Source of the DNA: Treponema sp. UBA4232
GTDB taxonomy: Bacteria > Spirochaetota > Spirochaetia > Treponematales > Treponemataceae
Assembly (NCBI GenBank): GCA_002396325.1
Contig: DGXM01000068.1
Coordinates: 1-6,384 of the forward strand
Direction: 5' to 3'
Length of the DNA: 6,384 nt
The notes below the pieces were generated by a model, which was not told the DNA's origin, searched no databases, and saw nothing but the letters and a program-made list of their open reading frames with translations. The number at the start of each line of letters is the position of its first letter. Within the stretch, counting starts at the first letter, position 1. Of this stretch, positions 4,973 through 6,384 are shown piece after piece. The position numbers and the translations under genes were made by a program.

Positions 4973-6162
4973 TTTTTCGCCTTCTTGTTCTGTTTGCGGT
5001 AGAATGCCGCCTGCTTGATGAGTTCGGGAACATCGGGGATTGTGATTTTTCCGTAAGAGATTTTCACATTCGGATCGTTGTAAATTTCAGCTCTTGCAGT
5101 GGCTTTGTCGTGCTGAGAAATTCCGCAGAGATTGATTAAATCATCAACGGAAATATCTGTCTGGTACGGCATGCCTTTTCCAATGACAGTCTTCTGCTTT
5201 TCAATCTGAAGAGCCAGCATATCAATCATCTTTTCCCGCGGGTTCTTAAGCGTGGAGTTTGCAAGCTGTCTGTACATGGACCAGATGCGGTCCGCAAGCA
5301 TTGTGGTAAGACGTGCAATCATCTGTGACTGCGAGGCCACCATCTGATCGAAGTTGTCTTTGTTGATGACCATGAGTTTGCAGGGACTGTGTGCGATGGC
5401 GGAGGCCGATCTCGGTTTGTCTTCCAGAAGTGCCATTTCACCGAACATATCGCCTTTTTTCAGCAGTGCAAGAGCCACTTCCTCGCCGTCAACAACCTTG
5501 GAAATCTTCACGGAGCCTTCCTGAATGATGAACATGTCGCCGCCTTTCTGATGCTCCGAGAAAATCATCGTGTTCACGGGGTAGTCGCGTATGAGATCCG
5601 AATTGCTTTCGAAATAAACCGCGTGGGTGTCCTTTTTGAGCTGTACGAATCTCTTTTTGGCTTCCTCAATGTGGACTCCGTTCGGACATTCCTTCAGGTA
5701 CTGGTAGTATGCGTAAATGGCAATGTCGTATGAACTGAGGTTCTGATAATATTTTGCAACGGAAAAAAGCTGCTCGGGTGATTCCGAGGAATTTTTGTTA
5801 AAGGTGATTTTCGTAAGGTCATCGTTCAATGTGCGCATTTCCTTGGCGAAGGCCCGCACAATCTTCATTGCGACCGGGGTATTGCGCATAATGAGTTCCG
5901 GATACTGATCACGGCGGACCATAATCACCACTACGTCTGTCAGCGCCACTACATTTTCCACCTGGCTGTGTCCCGACATGCACGGAATGACACCGACGAA
6001 ATCCCCGGGGCCGAGTGTGGTTGGGGCGGTTCCTGTTGCAGAGCCTTCCCGGTATACACTCACTTTTCCGCTCTGAATGATAAAGAAACGGTCGATACCC
6101 GGTGTGCCTTCCACCAGAATATATGAGTTTGGTTTGAAATTTACGAACGCTAACTGTAGCAC
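4969..6162 (-). CDS. Crp-like regulator with two cyclic-nucleotide-binding domains
   Basis: A 397-residue cytoplasmic protein. Order of parts: a first cNBD (about 6-115) with a degenerate phosphate-binding cassette (GDFVGVIPCMSGHSQVEN, lacking the Glu and Arg that hold the nucleotide); a TPR-like helical linker (about 128-175); a second cNBD (about 182-300) with a canonical cassette, FGEMALL at 240-246 and PRSASA at 250-255, giving the ligand-binding Glu242 and Arg251; then a C-terminal region (about 305-380) like a diverged Crp winged helix-turn-helix (ISVDDLINLCGIS, then NVKISYGKITIPD). The second pocket should bind cAMP or a related cNMP; the first may be structural. Whether it binds DNA is uncertain because the recognition helix is atypical. 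Start is a GTG with GAGGG (9-nt spacing) and no alternative start before an upstream in-frame stop. First gene of the operon, with its own strong promoter. Confidence 0.9.
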   Translation of the reverse strand: MLQLAFVNFKPNSYILVEGTPGIDRFFIIQSGKVSVYREGSATGTAPTTLGPGDFVGVIPCMSGHSQVENVVALTDVVVIMVRRDQYPELIMRNTPVAMKIVRAFAKEMRTLNDDLTKITFNKNSSESPEQLFSVAKYYQNLSSYDIAIYAYYQYLKECPNGVHIEEAKKRFVQLKKDTHAVYFESNSDLIRDYPVNTMIFSEHQKGGDMFIIQEGSVKISKVVDGEEVALALLKKGDMFGEMALLEDKPRSASAIAHSPCKLMVINKDNFDQMVASQSQMIARLTTMLADRIWSMYRQLANSTLKNPREKMIDMLALQIEKQKTVIGKGMPYQTDISVDDLINLCGISQHDKATARAEIYNDPNVKISYGKITIPDVPELIKQAAFYRKQNKKAKK

Positions 6163-6193
6163 TTTGATTATCCCTCTAATTTACATCCTGGCA

Positions 6194-6228
6194 CCTTTGA
6201 GTCCCCCGCCTGACCGGAGATGCAAAGG
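6194..6228 (-). promoter_or_regulatory. Stem-loop in the leader of the cNMP-binding gene
   Basis: On the transcript, CCTTTG (6228-6223) pairs perfectly with CAAAGG (6199-6194). Inside a symmetric 2x2 internal loop, TCTCC (6220-6216) pairs with GGGGA (6206-6202), one G-U. The hairpin sits within the roughly 72-nt leader, a few nt after the predicted transcription start and ahead of the Shine-Dalgarno sequence. It may stabilise the mRNA or take part in control; no known class was recognised. Confidence 0.4.
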
Positions 6229-6240
6229 CTTCCAACATTC

Positions 6241-6269
6241 AGTATAAGAACCAAAATGTGGACTGTCAA
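6241..6269 (-). promoter_or_regulatory. Sigma-70 promoter of the cNMP-binding-protein operon
   Basis: On the minus strand a perfect TTGACA (6264-6269) is separated by exactly 17 bp from TATACT (6241-6246, 5 of 6 matches). This is close to the housekeeping consensus and should be strong. Initiation would be near 6234, giving a leader of about 72 nt. It means the three-gene operon need not depend on read-through from the upstream murB-like gene. Confidence 0.82.
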
Positions 6270-6272
6270 TTT

Positions 6273-6297
6273 ATTATCGGAAAAAAATCCTGATAAT
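6273..6297 (-). repeat. Inverted repeat overlapping the end of the murB-like gene
   Basis: ATTATCGG (6273-6280) pairs with CC plus GATAAT (6289-6290 and 6292-6297), with one bulged T at 6291, around an A7T loop. It overlaps the last base of the murB-like stop codon and ends 3 bp before the -35 box of the next operon. The homopolymer is in the loop, not after the stem, so it is not a standard terminator; an operator or a weak 3'-end hairpin is possible. Confidence 0.45.
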
Positions 6298-6384
6298 CAA
6301 ACAAAAATAACTTCAGTTTCCAATAAAAAGCCTTTATTTTCGCTGACGGCCTGTTTTACCCTGTCCACAAGAGCCGTGACATCC
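6297..6384 (-). CDS. murB: C-terminal end of a MurB-like protein (partial)
   Basis: Only the last 28 codons and the TGA stop (6297-6299) are in the window; the gene continues past the right edge. The peptide runs DVTALVDRVKQAVSENKG and then FLLETEVIFV, matching the pattern at the extreme C-terminus of UDP-N-acetylenolpyruvoylglucosamine reductase (MurB): DV-x-x-L-(helix)-V-x-x-x-V-(6 residues)-LE-x-EV-(I/R)-F. MurB reduces the enolpyruvyl group to make UDP-N-acetylmuramate in peptidoglycan synthesis, in the cytoplasm. The call rests on a short segment, so another protein with a similar helix-strand end cannot be excluded. Confidence 0.65.
   Translation of the reverse strand, partial: DVTALVDRVKQAVSENKGFLLETEVIFV

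Noticed and set aside
5389..5733. 114-codon plus-strand reading frame
   Set aside because: Antisense to the second cNBD of the Crp-like regulator; no independent evidence for expression.
6275..6282. CCGATAA on the minus strand as a sigma-28 -10 box for the cNMP-binding operon
   Set aside because: The -10 core matches, but 15 nt upstream the sequence is TTGA rather than TAAA, and the match is explained by the inverted repeat at 6273-6297. A near-consensus sigma-70 promoter lies just downstream.
1..6384. CRISPR array, prophage, insertion sequence or toxin-antitoxin pair
   Set aside because: No regularly spaced direct repeats, transposase, integrase or small paired genes were found; the genes look like ordinary spirochaete core genes.

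Overview
The window reads as a chromosomal segment of a spirochaete, most likely a Treponema or close relative. The main evidence is a 286-residue periplasmic flagellin of the FlaB type, whose conserved ends (N-terminal VINHNMSAMFAQR and C-terminal AQANQASQNVLSLLK) are typical of treponemal flagellar filament cores. A PilZ protein with an intact c-di-GMP motif and a double cyclic-nucleotide-binding regulator fit the same group. No transposase, integrase, phage gene, tRNA, rRNA or CRISPR array is visible, so this looks like core genome.

Layout, left to right. Positions 1-110 hold two inverted repeats and no gene that can be supported. A strong intrinsic terminator (111-140, minus strand) ends flaB (177-1037, minus). 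flaB is preceded by a good Shine-Dalgarno sequence, a leader of about 80 nt and a sigma-28-like promoter (1127-1153). A non-coding divergent region of about 600 bp follows. It contains AT-rich tracts, a pair of small palindromes resembling dispersed bacterial repeats (1242-1283), a sigma-70 promoter on the plus strand (1401-1429), and a leader of about 217 nt that begins with a nearly continuous 51-nt hairpin. That leader precedes a two-gene plus-strand operon: a PilZ-domain protein (1654-2754) and a TPR protein (2764-3918).

Facing it is a tightly packed minus-strand operon. A double-cNBD Crp-like regulator (6162-4969, GTG start, own near-consensus promoter) overlaps by 4 nt a secreted protein of unknown function (4972-4427), which overlaps by 1 nt a DUF192 lipoprotein (4427-3933). 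The two operons converge with only 14 bp between their stop codons and no visible terminator. At the right edge the last 28 codons of a minus-strand gene resemble the C-terminus of MurB.

Together the segment places a flagellar filament gene beside effectors for two different nucleotide second messengers: c-di-GMP (PilZ) and probably cAMP or another cNMP (the double-cNBD protein). A link to motility control is plausible but is inference from proximity. I see no clearly new multi-gene system. The best candidate for something undescribed is the long structured leader RNA of the pilZ-TPR operon, followed by the cNBD-TPR-cNBD-HTH architecture of the regulator.
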